A DNA stretch of 34,339 bases from Candidatus Rokuibacteriota bacterium (GTDB taxonomy: Bacteria > Methylomirabilota > Methylomirabilia > Rokubacteriales > CSP1-6): positions 1-34,339 of the forward strand of contig QHSQ01000160.1 of NCBI GenBank assembly GCA_003221615.1. Direction: 5' to 3'. A program made the position numbers and the translations under genes. The notes under the pieces are model-generated. The model was not told where the DNA came from. It searched no databases and worked only from the letters and a program-made list of their open reading frames with translations. Shown one piece after another: positions 16,271 through 23,452 of this stretch (position 1 is the first letter of the stretch; every line of letters starts with the position of its first letter).

Positions 16271-17032
16271 CTACGCGGCCGAGTGGCCGCCGTCCAGGAA
16301 GAGCGTCTGGCCGGTCATGAAGTCGGAGCTCGCGGAGGCGAGGTAGACGGCCAGCGGGCCGATCTCCTCCGCCCGCCCGATGCGACGGGCCGGGATGTCG
16401 CGCGTCAGCCGCTGGTTGATCGCCGGATCGGCGAACGCTTCATTGGTCATGTCCGTCGCGAACCAGCCGGGGGCGATCGCGTTCACCTGAATGTTGTGCC
16501 GCGCCCACTCGACGCCGAGCGTGCGCGTGAGCGCGATGATGCCACCCTTCGTCGCGCCGTAGACCGTGTAGCCCGGCAGGCCGACCTGACCGAGCACCGA
16601 GGCCACGTTGATCACCTTGCCGGACTTCTGGGCGATCAGGTGAGGGGCGGCCGCGCGGCAGCCGTTGAAGACGCCGGTCAGGTTCACGTCGAGCATGAAC
16701 CGCCAGTCCTCCGGCGTCATCTCGACGAGCGGCGCCACCTTCGCGACGCCCGAGTTGTTGACGACGATGTCGAGACGGCCCAGCTCGCGGATCGTCCGCT
16801 GCACGAGCGCCTCGACCTCGGGGTAGCTCGAGACGTCGGTCGGCGCGACGAGCGCTCGGCCCCCGGACGCGGCCAGGCGCGCCGTCTCCTCGAGCGCCTC
16901 TTTCGATCGGGCGGCCAGCGTGACGTCTGCGCCGGCCCCGGCCAGCGCCACCGCGATCGCGCGACCGAGGCCGCGGCTGGCGCCGGTGACGATCGCGACC
17001 TTGCCGGCGAGGACCCCCGGCTCCGCGGTCAG
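16271..17032 (-). CDS. Short-chain dehydrogenase/reductase (FabG-like) with a probable CTG start
   Basis: The protein is a classical SDR of 253 residues: cofactor motif VTGASRGLGRA (15-25), NNSG at 92-95, catalytic S145, Y158 and K162, and the closing MTGQTLFLDGG. No ATG, GTG or TTG exists in frame before the conserved N-terminus. The frame is open upstream only as a shadow of the acyl-CoA synthetase gene. The best start is CTG 17032, overlapping the synthetase TGA (CTGA), with GAGGAG 8 nt upstream. The next Met is at residue 113, far inside the fold. Coupling with the acyl-CoA synthetase suggests a role in fatty-acid or hydroxyacyl metabolism. Confidence 0.88.
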   Translation of the reverse strand: MTAEPGVLAGKVAIVTGASRGLGRAIAVALAGAGADVTLAARSKEALEETARLAASGGRALVAPTDVSSYPEVEALVQRTIRELGRLDIVVNNSGVAKVAPLVEMTPEDWRFMLDVNLTGVFNGCRAAAPHLIAQKSGKVINVASVLGQVGLPGYTVYGATKGGIIALTRTLGVEWARHNIQVNAIAPGWFATDMTNEAFADPAINQRLTRDIPARRIGRAEEIGPLAVYLASASSDFMTGQTLFLDGGHSAA

Positions 17033-18825
17033 CGGTAGAGCTCCTCGATCGCGTCCTTGTACTTCTGCGAGACGACCTTGCGCTTCACCTTCAGCGTCGG
17101 GGTGAGCTCGCCGCCGTCGAGGGAGAAATCGGTGGGCAGCACCGTGAAGCGCTTGATCTTCGCGTAGGACTGAAGCTGCGTGTTCTTCTCCTCGACCGTG
17201 CGGCCGACGCGCTCGGCCACCTTCGGATGCTTCACGATGGCCGCCGCCTCGCTGGTCAGGATCCCCTGCTCGCGCGCGAACTTCGAGAGCTCTTCGGGGT
17301 TGATCGTGATCAGCGCCACCGGATACGGACGCCGGTCGCCGTAGACCATCACCTGGCTGATGAACGGATCGGCCTTGAGGAGGTTCTCGATGTTCTGCGG
17401 CGCGATGTTCATGCCGCCCGCCGTCACGATCAGGTCCTTCTTCCGATCGGTGATAACGAGGAAGCCGTCCTGGTCGACCGTTCCGATGTCGCCCGTGTGG
17501 AACCACCCGTCCGGATCGAAGACCTCGCGCGTCGCTTCGGGCTGCTTGTAGTAGCCGAGCGTGGCGATGTTGGGGCCGCGCGCCAGGATCTCACCGTCCT
17601 CGGCGATGCGCAGCTGGACTCCCGGCAGGGTCTGGCCGACCGATCCGAACTTGAAGCGGTCGGGCCGGTTGAACGTGAGCGCCGGGCACGTTTCGGTGAG
17701 ACCGTAGCCCTCGAGAAGGAGAATGCCGGCGGCATGGAAGAACTCGGCGATATCGCGCGCGAGCGGCGCGCCGCCGGACACGGCCCACTGCAGTCGCCCG
17801 CCGAGCGCGGCGTGGAGCTTCGAGAAGACGAGCTTGTGGGCGACCTTTCGCTTGAGCTCCAGGGTCGCCGGCACGGGCTGGCCGCGCTGCTGATGGCGGC
17901 TCACGTCGCGCCCGACCGACACCGCCCAGCTGAAGATCTTCTTCTTCGCCGGCGAGCCCGCCTCGACGCCGGCGAGGATCTTTCCGTACACCTTCTCGAA
18001 GACGCGCGGCACGCTGCAGATGAAATGCGGGCGCGTCTCCTTGAGATTCTCTCCCACCTTGTCGAGGTTCTCGGCGAACGCCGTGGTCAGCCCGTGGGTG
18101 ACGCCGAGGAACGACTCGAGCCGCGCGAACGAGTGCGCGAGCGGCAGGAACAGGAGGTGCACCCACCCCTCCTGAACCGGGGTCGCTTGCTTGGAGGCGG
18201 TCACGGCGGCGACGTGATTGCCGTGTGTCTGCATGACTCCCTTGGGGGGGCCGGTGGTGCCCGAGGTGTAGACGATCGTCGCCAGATCGGTCGGCCGAGT
18301 GGAGGCGACGCGGTCGGCGAGCGTGCTCTTGTGCGCCGCGACGTTTTCACGGCCCAGCCGGCGGAGCGACTCCCACGTCATCACGATCTTCGGAGGCTGG
18401 GGCGCGTCGTAGCCGGCGATGACGATGATCTGCTGGAGCGCCGGCATCTTGTCGCGCGCCTGCAAGACTTTCGCGAGCTGAGCGGAGTCCTCGACGATGA
18501 TCGTCTTGGCTCCCGAATCGTTCACGACGTAGGAGATGAGATCCGGCGGATACGTCGGATAGACTGGGACCGTCACGCAGCCCGCGCTGAAGATCGCGAA
18601 ATCGGCCTGGACCCATTCGGCCCGGCTCGTCGACAGCAGGGCGACCATCTCACCCTTCTCGCGGCCCAGCGCGATCAGGCCCAGGCCCACCTCGCGGACG
18701 ACATCGCCCACCTCACGCCAGGTGATCGTCTTCCAGTCGGCGCCCTGCTTGAACTGCTGCGCGGGACGGTCACCACTGCGCTCGACGCGATCCCAGAACA
18801 TCCGAGCGAGGGTGTCGGTGGCCAT
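17029..18825 (-). CDS. Long-chain acyl-CoA synthetase (AMP-forming, FadD15-like)
   Basis: The 598-residue protein belongs to the AMP-binding superfamily. Motifs include IVYTSGTTGPPKGVMQTHGN (P-loop-like A3 region, about residue 188), LLEGYGLTETCPALTFN (A5), and GWFHTGDIGTVDQDGFLVIT with DRKKDLIVTAGG (A7/A8). A C-terminal domain ends in the conserved LTPTLKVKRKVV, carrying the lysine region. It activates fatty acids to acyl-CoA at the membrane face. Length and motif order match the FadD15/FAA family. ATG 18825 has a clear ribosome-binding site (GGAGGA). It is divergent from the phasin gene and coupled to the following SDR. The product can feed beta-oxidation and, through PhaJ, PHA synthesis. 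Confidence 0.93.
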   Translation of the reverse strand: MATDTLARMFWDRVERSGDRPAQQFKQGADWKTITWREVGDVVREVGLGLIALGREKGEMVALLSTSRAEWVQADFAIFSAGCVTVPVYPTYPPDLISYVVNDSGAKTIIVEDSAQLAKVLQARDKMPALQQIIVIAGYDAPQPPKIVMTWESLRRLGRENVAAHKSTLADRVASTRPTDLATIVYTSGTTGPPKGVMQTHGNHVAAVTASKQATPVQEGWVHLLFLPLAHSFARLESFLGVTHGLTTAFAENLDKVGENLKETRPHFICSVPRVFEKVYGKILAGVEAGSPAKKKIFSWAVSVGRDVSRHQQRGQPVPATLELKRKVAHKLVFSKLHAALGGRLQWAVSGGAPLARDIAEFFHAAGILLLEGYGLTETCPALTFNRPDRFKFGSVGQTLPGVQLRIAEDGEILARGPNIATLGYYKQPEATREVFDPDGWFHTGDIGTVDQDGFLVITDRKKDLIVTAGGMNIAPQNIENLLKADPFISQVMVYGDRRPYPVALITINPEELSKFAREQGILTSEAAAIVKHPKVAERVGRTVEEKNTQLQSYAKIKRFTVLPTDFSLDGGELTPTLKVKRKVVSQKYKDAIEELYR

Positions 18826-18907
18826 AGGGTCCTCCGTCTAAAGCATCAATCTGAAAGGGATAACCGACCGTAGCACATGGCTGATAACGCGGTGCGCGAA
18901 ATAATCG

Positions 18908-18935
18908 TTGACGGCGTAACGCGACGCGTTATACT
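18908..18935 (+). promoter_or_regulatory. Promoter of the phasin gene
   Basis: A -35-like TTGACG (18908-18913) and a -10-like TATACT (18930-18935) are separated by 16 bp, upstream of the phasin gene with its strong AGGAGG ribosome-binding site. The spacer is occupied by a perfect 15-bp palindrome (18917-18931). Confidence 0.6.
18917..18931. promoter_or_regulatory. Candidate PHA operator 1, TAACGCGACGCGTTA
   Basis: Perfect palindrome (TAACGC, GAC, GCGTTA) lying between -35 and -10 of the phasin promoter. It shares the pattern TRACGC-N3-GCGTYA with sites at 20000-20014 and 21888-21902. The most likely ligand-responsive repressor is PhaR, encoded next door; that is inference. Confidence 0.55.
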
Positions 18936-19003
18936 CGAATCCGAGTCGTGCGAATCGAAGAAGTCGAACGAAAAGAAACGCGATCCAAGCAGGAGGGGAC
19001 GAA

Positions 19004-19450
19004 ATGGACGATCAGAAGAGAGCGCAGGAGATGTTCGGTCAGCTCACGGGGAAGGTGGTCGAGACGATGACGGTGTGGGCGGACGCCAATCAGCGCGTGC
19101 TTCGCGAGCTGGTCGAGCTCTCGACGGCCACGGCGAAGGAAGGCGTGAGGCTCTGCGGCGAGCTACAGCAGGGCGCCCTCGAAACGCTCCGGAGCTCCCA
19201 GACCGCCGCTGCGGCGCACTGGCAGAGCGCCTGGGCGGACGGCACGAAGGATCCAGGGCACCTGTATCAGAAGGCGCTCATGACCGGCGTCGACGGCGTC
19301 GAGAAGGCGTTCAAGCTCATGGAAGGTCAGGCGCAGGCAATCACCCGCTCGGCCGAGCGGCTTCAGACGTCGGCGGAGCAGGCCGGCAAGGGCATCCAGG
19401 AGACCTACACGGCCATCGTCGAGAAGATGAAGGACGTCTACCAGAGCTAG
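19004..19450 (+). CDS. Phasin-like PHA granule-associated protein
   Basis: The 148-residue protein is nearly all helix with no signal peptide: QEMFGQLTGKVVETMTVWAD, a long amphipathic middle, and SAERLQTSAEQAGKGIQETY near the end. This is the phasin pattern of small amphipathic proteins coating polyhydroxyalkanoate granules. The sequence-level family match is modest, but the position between acyl-CoA synthetase and phaR and the presence of the full PHA gene set make it convincing. The start at ATG 19004 follows AGGAGGGG at a good distance. The gene converges with phaR (6 bp between stops). Expression is likely repressed through the palindrome in its promoter. Confidence 0.82.
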   Translation: MDDQKRAQEMFGQLTGKVVETMTVWADANQRVLRELVELSTATAKEGVRLCGELQQGALETLRSSQTAAAAHWQSAWADGTKDPGHLYQKALMTGVDGVEKAFKLMEGQAQAITRSAERLQTSAEQAGKGIQETYTAIVEKMKDVYQS

Positions 19451-19456
19451 AGACGG

Positions 19457-19954
19457 CTACTTCTGATTCTTACGTTTCTCGAGCCGCTCCTCGAGGGAGC
19501 GTAGACGCTCACGCAGCGTCGAGACTTCCTCGCGGAGCTGCTCGGCATCCGGCTCGGCGGCCCCGTCGCGCCGCGGCTCGACGCGAGGCGCGGACATCCC
19601 CCACCCGGCTCTCGAGGCCCAGTCCTGGAAGATGCGCTCCATCTCTCGCTGACTCGACACGATGCCCTCGAGACTGGACTTCATCGACCGCTGGACGAAA
19701 TCCTGCCACGCTTCGCCGTGCTTGATGAGCTGGTGAAGGAACGCGGTCGGGAGCGCGGCGCGATGGTTGCGCTCGTTCTCGAGAATGATCTGGGCCAGGG
19801 TCACCGAGGTCAGATCCTCACCGGAGGCAGCGTCCACGACGGCGATCTCCTTGCCCGCGCGGATCATCTCCTCGATCTCCTCGAGGGTGACGTACCGACT
19901 CTCCTGCGTATCGTAGAGCTTTCTGTTCGAGTACCGCTTGATGACGTACGCCAT
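19457..19954 (-). CDS. phaR: PHA accumulation regulator PhaR (DNA-binding, PHB_acc type)
   Basis: The 165-residue protein opens with the signature KRYSNRKLYDTQESRYVTLE (residues 6-25) of the PHB/PHA accumulation regulator DNA-binding domain. The second conserved block, LTSVTLAQIILENERN, lies at about 48-63. The C-terminal third is a coiled coil (AEQLREEVSTLRERLRSLEE). PhaR of Ralstonia and Paracoccus represses phasin and its own gene and is released when it binds nascent PHA granules. The ATG at 19954 has a GTAGAGGA ribosome-binding site. The promoter at 19987-20015 overlaps a palindrome shared with phasin and phaE, as expected for autoregulation. Confidence 0.93.
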   Translation of the reverse strand: MAYVIKRYSNRKLYDTQESRYVTLEEIEEMIRAGKEIAVVDAASGEDLTSVTLAQIILENERNHRAALPTAFLHQLIKHGEAWQDFVQRSMKSSLEGIVSSQREMERIFQDWASRAGWGMSAPRVEPRRDGAAEPDAEQLREEVSTLRERLRSLEERLEKRKNQK

Positions 19955-19986
19955 GGCATTCCTCTACGGGGTGGCCCTTGAGGGTC

Positions 19987-20015
19987 ACTATGAATGGCGT
20001 AACACCCCGCGTCAA
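19987..20015 (-). promoter_or_regulatory. phaR promoter with candidate PHA operator 2
   Basis: On the minus strand TTGACG (20015-20010) and CATAGT (19992-19987) are 17 bp apart. The imperfect palindrome TAACACCCCGCGTCA (20000-20014, plus strand) overlaps the -35 and differs from the TRACGC-N3-GCGTYA pattern at one half-site base. A 19-mer from 19996 (GGCGTAACACCCCGCGTCA) matches the phasin site at 15 of 19 positions. Confidence 0.5.
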
Positions 20016-20075
20016 GAGCCTGGCCCGGAGACACCGTGCTAGACTGACGATCCACGCCCACAGGAGGTGGCTCTC

Positions 20076-20819
20076 ATGAAGCTCAAGGGGCGCACCGCGC
20101 TCGTCACCGGAGGATCTCGCGGCATCGGGCGCGCCATCGCGTTGGCCCTTGCCGAGGAAGGCGCCGACGTCGCCATCAATTACGTCTCGAGCGAGCCCGC
20201 GGCCAAGGAAGTCGTCGAGCAGATCCGGAAGATCGGGCGGCAGTCGGTCCTCGCGCAGGCCGACGTCGGCGACTATCCCGACACGTTCCGGATGGCGCAG
20301 GACGTCCTGAAGGAGTTCGGCCATCTGGACATCCTCGTCAACAACGCGGGAATCAACTCGGACAAGACGTTCGTCAAAATGGACCACGCGTCCTGGCGCA
20401 AGGTGCTTGCCATCAATCTCGACGGGGTCTTCAACTGCACCAAGGTCTTCGTCGACCAGATGCTCCGGCAGGAGTGGGGCCGCGTCGTGAACATCACGTC
20501 GGTGATCGGCCAGATCGGCAACTTCGGTCAGGCCAACTACGCGGCCTCGAAGGCCGGCGTCGCGGCGTTCACGAAGTCGCTCGCGAAGGAGCTCGCCGGC
20601 AAGGGCGTCACGGTGAACGCGGTAGCGCCGGGCTTCATCGAGACGGACATGGTCCAGGGAATCCCGGACAAGGTACGCGACAAGCTCTTGAGCCAGATCC
20701 CGCTGAGGCGCTTTGGAACGGTGGAGGAAGTCGGTCGCGCGGTCGTCTATCTCGTCTCGTCCGACGGCGACTACATCACCGGCGCTGAGCTCTCGATCAA
20801 CGGCGGACTGCTGATGTAA
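20076..20819 (+). CDS. phaB: Acetoacetyl-CoA reductase PhaB (FabG-like SDR)
   Basis: The 247-residue SDR has cofactor motif [11 protein letters not shown] (10-20), NNAG at 89-92, and catalytic S142, Y155 and K159. It includes the [20 protein letters not shown] region and the [11 protein letters not shown] segment typical of PhaB/FabG. Location inside a PHA cluster favours NADPH-dependent reduction of acetoacetyl-CoA to (R)-3-hydroxybutyryl-CoA, though FabG activity on acyl-ACP cannot be excluded by sequence. ATG 20076 was chosen because AGGAGG (20062-20067) sits 8 nt upstream. The GTG at 20067 falls inside that site. Its 3' end overlaps phaJ (convergent) by 23 bp. Confidence 0.88.
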   Translation: MKLKGRTALVTGGSRGIGRAIALALAEEGADVAINYVSSEPAAKEVVEQIRKIGRQSVLAQADVGDYPDTFRMAQDVLKEFGHLDILVNNAGINSDKTFVKMDHASWRKVLAINLDGVFNCTKVFVDQMLRQEWGRVVNITSVIGQIGNFGQANYAASKAGVAAFTKSLAKELAGKGVTVNAVAPGFIETDMVQGIPDKVRDKLLSQIPLRRFGTVEEVGRAVVYLVSSDGDYITGAELSINGGLLM

Positions 20820-21342
20820 CGAGCGCGGCCCACAGCCGCATGGCGTGGGCCGCCATCGCCCAGGGCTGGATCGCGAGCGCCGCGAGGGATCCAGCGCGGC
20901 GCGACCGTTCGTCGTACACGACGCGCGCCTTCGACGGCATCACCCACGCTTCGCCCGACAGCACCTCTTCGCCCCGCTGGTTCATACAGACCGTCTGAAG
21001 GCGGAGGCGATTGCGCTCGCGAACCACCTCGAGCACGTGGACTCGCGCCGTGATCGTATCCCCCGCCTTGACGGGCTTGATGAACTTGAGGCTCTGGGAG
21101 AGATACACGGCGCCGGGCCCCGGGAGCTGCGTGCCGATGACCGCCGAGATCAGTCCGGCGGTGAAGATGCCCGGCGCGATGGGTTCCTTGAACGGAGTCG
21201 TCGCCGCGTAGTCGGCGTCGCTGTGGACGGGATTCAGATCGCCCACGGCGTCGATGAAGCTGGCGATGTCGTCCTCTTCGACCTGCCGGACCAGCTCGGC
21301 GTGATCGCCGGGAGCGAGATCCGCGATCGTCCTGCCGATCAT
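20797..21342 (-). CDS. MaoC-family (R)-enoyl-CoA hydratase (PhaJ-like)
   Basis: The 181-residue protein begins with a complete hotdog hydratase domain. The (R)-hydratase signature is GDLNPVHSDADYAATTPFKE followed by PIAPGIFTAGLISAVIG, with catalytic Asp and His present. It would convert trans-2-enoyl-CoA from beta-oxidation to (R)-3-hydroxyacyl-CoA for PhaC. The C-terminal 40 residues (SRRAGSLAALAIQPWAMAAH and on) are an extension beyond the usual PhaJ length of about 140-160, and it runs 23 bp into the convergent phaB gene. ATG 21342 overlaps the phaE stop (ATGA), so the two are co-translated. Confidence 0.88.
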   Translation of the reverse strand: MIGRTIADLAPGDHAELVRQVEEDDIASFIDAVGDLNPVHSDADYAATTPFKEPIAPGIFTAGLISAVIGTQLPGPGAVYLSQSLKFIKPVKAGDTITARVHVLEVVRERNRLRLQTVCMNQRGEEVLSGEAWVMPSKARVVYDERSRRAGSLAALAIQPWAMAAHAMRLWAALVTSAVRR

Positions 21343-21866
21343 CGGGGCTCTCGCTCCGCGAGGCGCCGCAGCTTGGCGCTGATCGAGTCCTCGAGGCGGT
21401 CGATCCGATCTTCGAGCTCGACGAGCTGTTTCGCGATCGCCGTCAGCTGGGTGCGCGACGGCAGGTTGAGCGCCTGCAGCGCCTGCTCGATCTGCTGATC
21501 CATGGCCTTCTTCGCCGGCGCGGCGGCGACCAGGATCTGGTCGAGCGACTGGCCCATCAGCTTCGCGAACTGTTCGGTGCCCATCGCCTGGCCGAGCACC
21601 CTGGACCAGGCTTCGATCCACTGATCGAGGAACTGCTTCCATTGCGTGACGAGCTCGGGGGTGGCCGGGGTCCGCGAGAACAGCTTGGCCCAGGTCTGAA
21701 CTCCCTGGTCGAGCACGGGACGCCAGAACGCGGTGGGATCCGGCGTCGGCGGGGCAGACGCGGCGGTGGTCGGGCTGATCAAGCGCATCCAGGCCTGGGC
21801 GCCTTCCTCGAACTGCTTCCGCCACTGCTCGAACAGCTGGCTCGGACCTGACCCGTCACCCATCAT
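21339..21866 (-). CDS. phaE: PHA synthase partner subunit, PhaE-like (short)
   Basis: The 175-residue protein is soluble and helical. It has tryptophan-rich blocks (QLFEQWRKQFEEGAQAWMRL; LVTQWKQFLDQWIEAWSRVL) and a C-terminal segment LNLPSRTQLTAIAKQLVELE running into a coiled coil. The closing LPSRTQ...L...LE pattern is typical of PhaE, the activator subunit of class III PHA synthases. Usual PhaE is about 360 residues, so this is half size and closer in length to the PhaR subunit of class IV enzymes. The phaC upstream is of class III/IV size, supporting the pairing. Two adjacent ATGs (21866, 21863) can start it. A -10-like TAACAT 7 nt upstream suggests a leaderless message. Confidence 0.8.
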   Translation of the reverse strand: MMGDGSGPSQLFEQWRKQFEEGAQAWMRLISPTTAASAPPTPDPTAFWRPVLDQGVQTWAKLFSRTPATPELVTQWKQFLDQWIEAWSRVLGQAMGTEQFAKLMGQSLDQILVAAAPAKKAMDQQIEQALQALNLPSRTQLTAIAKQLVELEDRIDRLEDSISAKLRRLAEREPR

Positions 21867-21873
21867 TGCTCTA

Positions 21874-21903
21874 ATGTTACGCCATCGTGACGCCGCGCGT
21901 CAA
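21874..21903 (-). promoter_or_regulatory. phaE-phaJ promoter with candidate PHA operator 3
   Basis: On the minus strand TTGACG (21903-21898) and TAACAT (21879-21874) are 18 bp apart, in the 59-bp gap between phaC and phaE. The palindrome TGACGCCGCGCGTCA (21888-21902) overlaps the -35. The extra 8-mer GGCGTAAC (minus strand, 21883-21876) overlaps the -10 and is also present in the phasin and phaR promoters. Confidence 0.5.
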
Positions 21904-21925
21904 CGAACGCGTTGTGAATCAAGAG

Positions 21926-23044
21926 CTACGAGCGCGGAGCCAGCCAGGCCGACACCTTGGGCCAGCAATGGACGGCGGCGCCCCGCCCGGCGATGAGCGA
22001 GATGTGTCCGCCGGGCAGCTCGATGTACTCCTTCTCGCGGCTGCCGACGCTGTCGATGAGGGCGCGTACGCATTCGGGCGGCGCGATGTAATCTTCCTTC
22101 GCGCCCACGACGAAGATGGGGCACGTGATGCGCTCGAGCCGGATCGGCCGGCCGCCCATGACGAGCTCACCGCGGAAGAGCTTGTTGTCCTGGTAGAAGT
22201 CCCTCACCCACTGACGGAAGAACTCGCCGGGAAACGCCACGTACTCGTTCGCCCACTTGTTCAGCGCCTGGAATCCCTCGACGTACTTGTCGTTCCACAG
22301 GTTCCACCAGAGATTCAGGTTGGTCGACAGGTCCATCGTCGGCTTGAGGAGCTTGAAGCCCGCCTTCACCATGTCGGCCGGGATCGAGCCGAGCGTATCG
22401 ACGAAGCGGTCGACGTTGAAATTCTCCTTGCCGAGCCAGAGCCCGAAGAGCCCGACCTTCGTGAAGTCGATAGGGCCGGCCATGTTGACGAAGTTCTTCA
22501 CCTGCACCTCGGGGTGCGAGGCGACGAACGACGCCGAGATCGGCGCGCCCATGCAGTAGCCGAGCACGGAGAGCTCCTCCGTGCCCGACGTCTCCAGCAC
22601 GCGCCGGGCCATCCGCGGCAGGATCTTGGTCACGCACTCGTCGACCGTCAGATCGTTGTCTTCCGGGCCGAAGACGCCCCAGTCGAGCAGGTAGAAGTCG
22701 AAGCCCTGCCGCGTCATGTGCTCGATGAAGCTGCCGCCCGGTAGAAGGTCGAAGATGTACGGCCGGCTGATGCCGAGGTTCGGCACGAACAGCACCGGCG
22801 TCCGATGGGTCCGCGCCGACTCGTAGCGGTACAGGCGCGACTTGTTCCGCTTGTAGACCTCCACGCGCGGCGTCTGGCCCGTCTTCGGCTCGACCGGGTT
22901 CGTCACCATGCCCTGGAGGTTCCGGAGCCGGCGGAATCCCCGCTCGAGCTCCTCTTGCCACTGTTTGATCGTCTCGGCGGGCGCGTCGGCGGCGAATCCG
23001 CTCGAGAACCGCTCGACGACGTCGGCGAAGCGCTCCTGTCCCAT
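21926..23044 (-). CDS. phaC: Polyhydroxyalkanoate synthase subunit PhaC (class III/IV type)
   Basis: The 372-residue protein is an alpha/beta hydrolase with the synthase lipase-like box GYCMGA (C164 nucleophile). The catalytic aspartate is D318 (VGAKEDYIAPP) and the catalytic histidine H347 (GGHISLIAG). Conserved PhaC segments include RTPVLFVPNLGISRPYIFDL and FDFYLLDWGVFGPEDNDLTV. The length matches class III/IV PhaC (about 355-370) and not class I (about 590), consistent with the PhaE-like gene 59 bp downstream. It polymerises (R)-3-hydroxyacyl-CoA on the granule. It follows the SCP2-domain gene by 7 bp and is the last gene of the minus-strand operon that starts with the TetR gene. Confidence 0.95.
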   Translation of the reverse strand: MGQERFADVVERFSSGFAADAPAETIKQWQEELERGFRRLRNLQGMVTNPVEPKTGQTPRVEVYKRNKSRLYRYESARTHRTPVLFVPNLGISRPYIFDLLPGGSFIEHMTRQGFDFYLLDWGVFGPEDNDLTVDECVTKILPRMARRVLETSGTEELSVLGYCMGAPISASFVASHPEVQVKNFVNMAGPIDFTKVGLFGLWLGKENFNVDRFVDTLGSIPADMVKAGFKLLKPTMDLSTNLNLWWNLWNDKYVEGFQALNKWANEYVAFPGEFFRQWVRDFYQDNKLFRGELVMGGRPIRLERITCPIFVVGAKEDYIAPPECVRALIDSVGSREKEYIELPGGHISLIAGRGAAVHCWPKVSAWLAPRS

Positions 23045-23051
23045 CGTCGGC

Positions 23052-23372
23052 CTACATCTGGAACATCGAGCCGAGCTTCATCGCGAGCCCCATGTCCCCC
23101 TTGACCTTCAGCTTGCCCGACATGAACAGCATCTGGCCGGACTGCTTGCCGGAGAGCATGTCGAGCCAGTCCTGGGCCGAGATCTGAAGCGTCAGGTTCG
23201 GATTCGTGCCCGCTCCCTGGTTGACGGTGCATGCGCCGTCTTTGATGACGGCATGCCAGGTGCCGCCGCCGTCGCCGCTCACGTCGTACTGGATCACCGC
23301 GGTGGTGCCGGCGGCCTTGTCGGTCCGGAACCGTGAAGCCATCGCGTCGAACGTCTCCTTCACCGTGGGCAT
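23052..23372 (-). CDS. SCP2 sterol-carrier-domain protein, stand-alone
   Basis: The 106-residue product from ATG 23372 (ribosome-binding site GGGAGGA) is a complete SCP2 fold: MPTVKETFDAMASRF, then AVIQYDVSGDGGGTWHAVIK, NPNLTLQISAQDWLDMLSGK and the closing MSGKLKVKGDMGLAMKLGSM. SCP2 domains bind lipids and acyl-CoAs in a hydrophobic tunnel. Placed 7 bp before phaC, and after the enoyl-CoA hydratase and SDR genes, it may bind or deliver acyl-CoA intermediates; that role is inference. The longer frame upstream is a shadow of the SDR gene and was not used. Confidence 0.9.
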   Translation of the reverse strand: MPTVKETFDAMASRFRTDKAAGTTAVIQYDVSGDGGGTWHAVIKDGACTVNQGAGTNPNLTLQISAQDWLDMLSGKQSGQMLFMSGKLKVKGDMGLAMKLGSMFQM

Positions 23373-23408
23373 CGTGTCCTCCCTGTCTTTCCTCATTTTT
23401 TGATTTCG

Positions 23409-23444
23409 CGTCGGGGTGCCTTCGCAGGGCTCCGGCACCCGACG
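23409..23444 (-). other. Strong hairpin between the SDR and SCP2 genes
   Basis: CGTCGGGGTGCC (23409-23420) and GGCACCCGACG (23434-23444) pair with a single bulged G over a 13-base loop, in the 80-bp gap of an otherwise tightly packed operon. No T-run follows on the minus strand, so it is more likely an mRNA processing or stability element than an intrinsic terminator. Confidence 0.5.
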
Positions 23445-23452
23445 TTCGGCGA

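Noticed and set aside
17360..18873. Plus-strand 548-codon frame over the acyl-CoA synthetase
   Set aside because: Shadow frame; the minus strand carries all adenylate-forming motifs.
21905..21918. AACGCGTT palindrome just after phaC as a fourth PHA operator
   Set aside because: It lacks the TRACGC-N3-GCGTYA spacing and lies upstream of the -35 of phaE; probably incidental.
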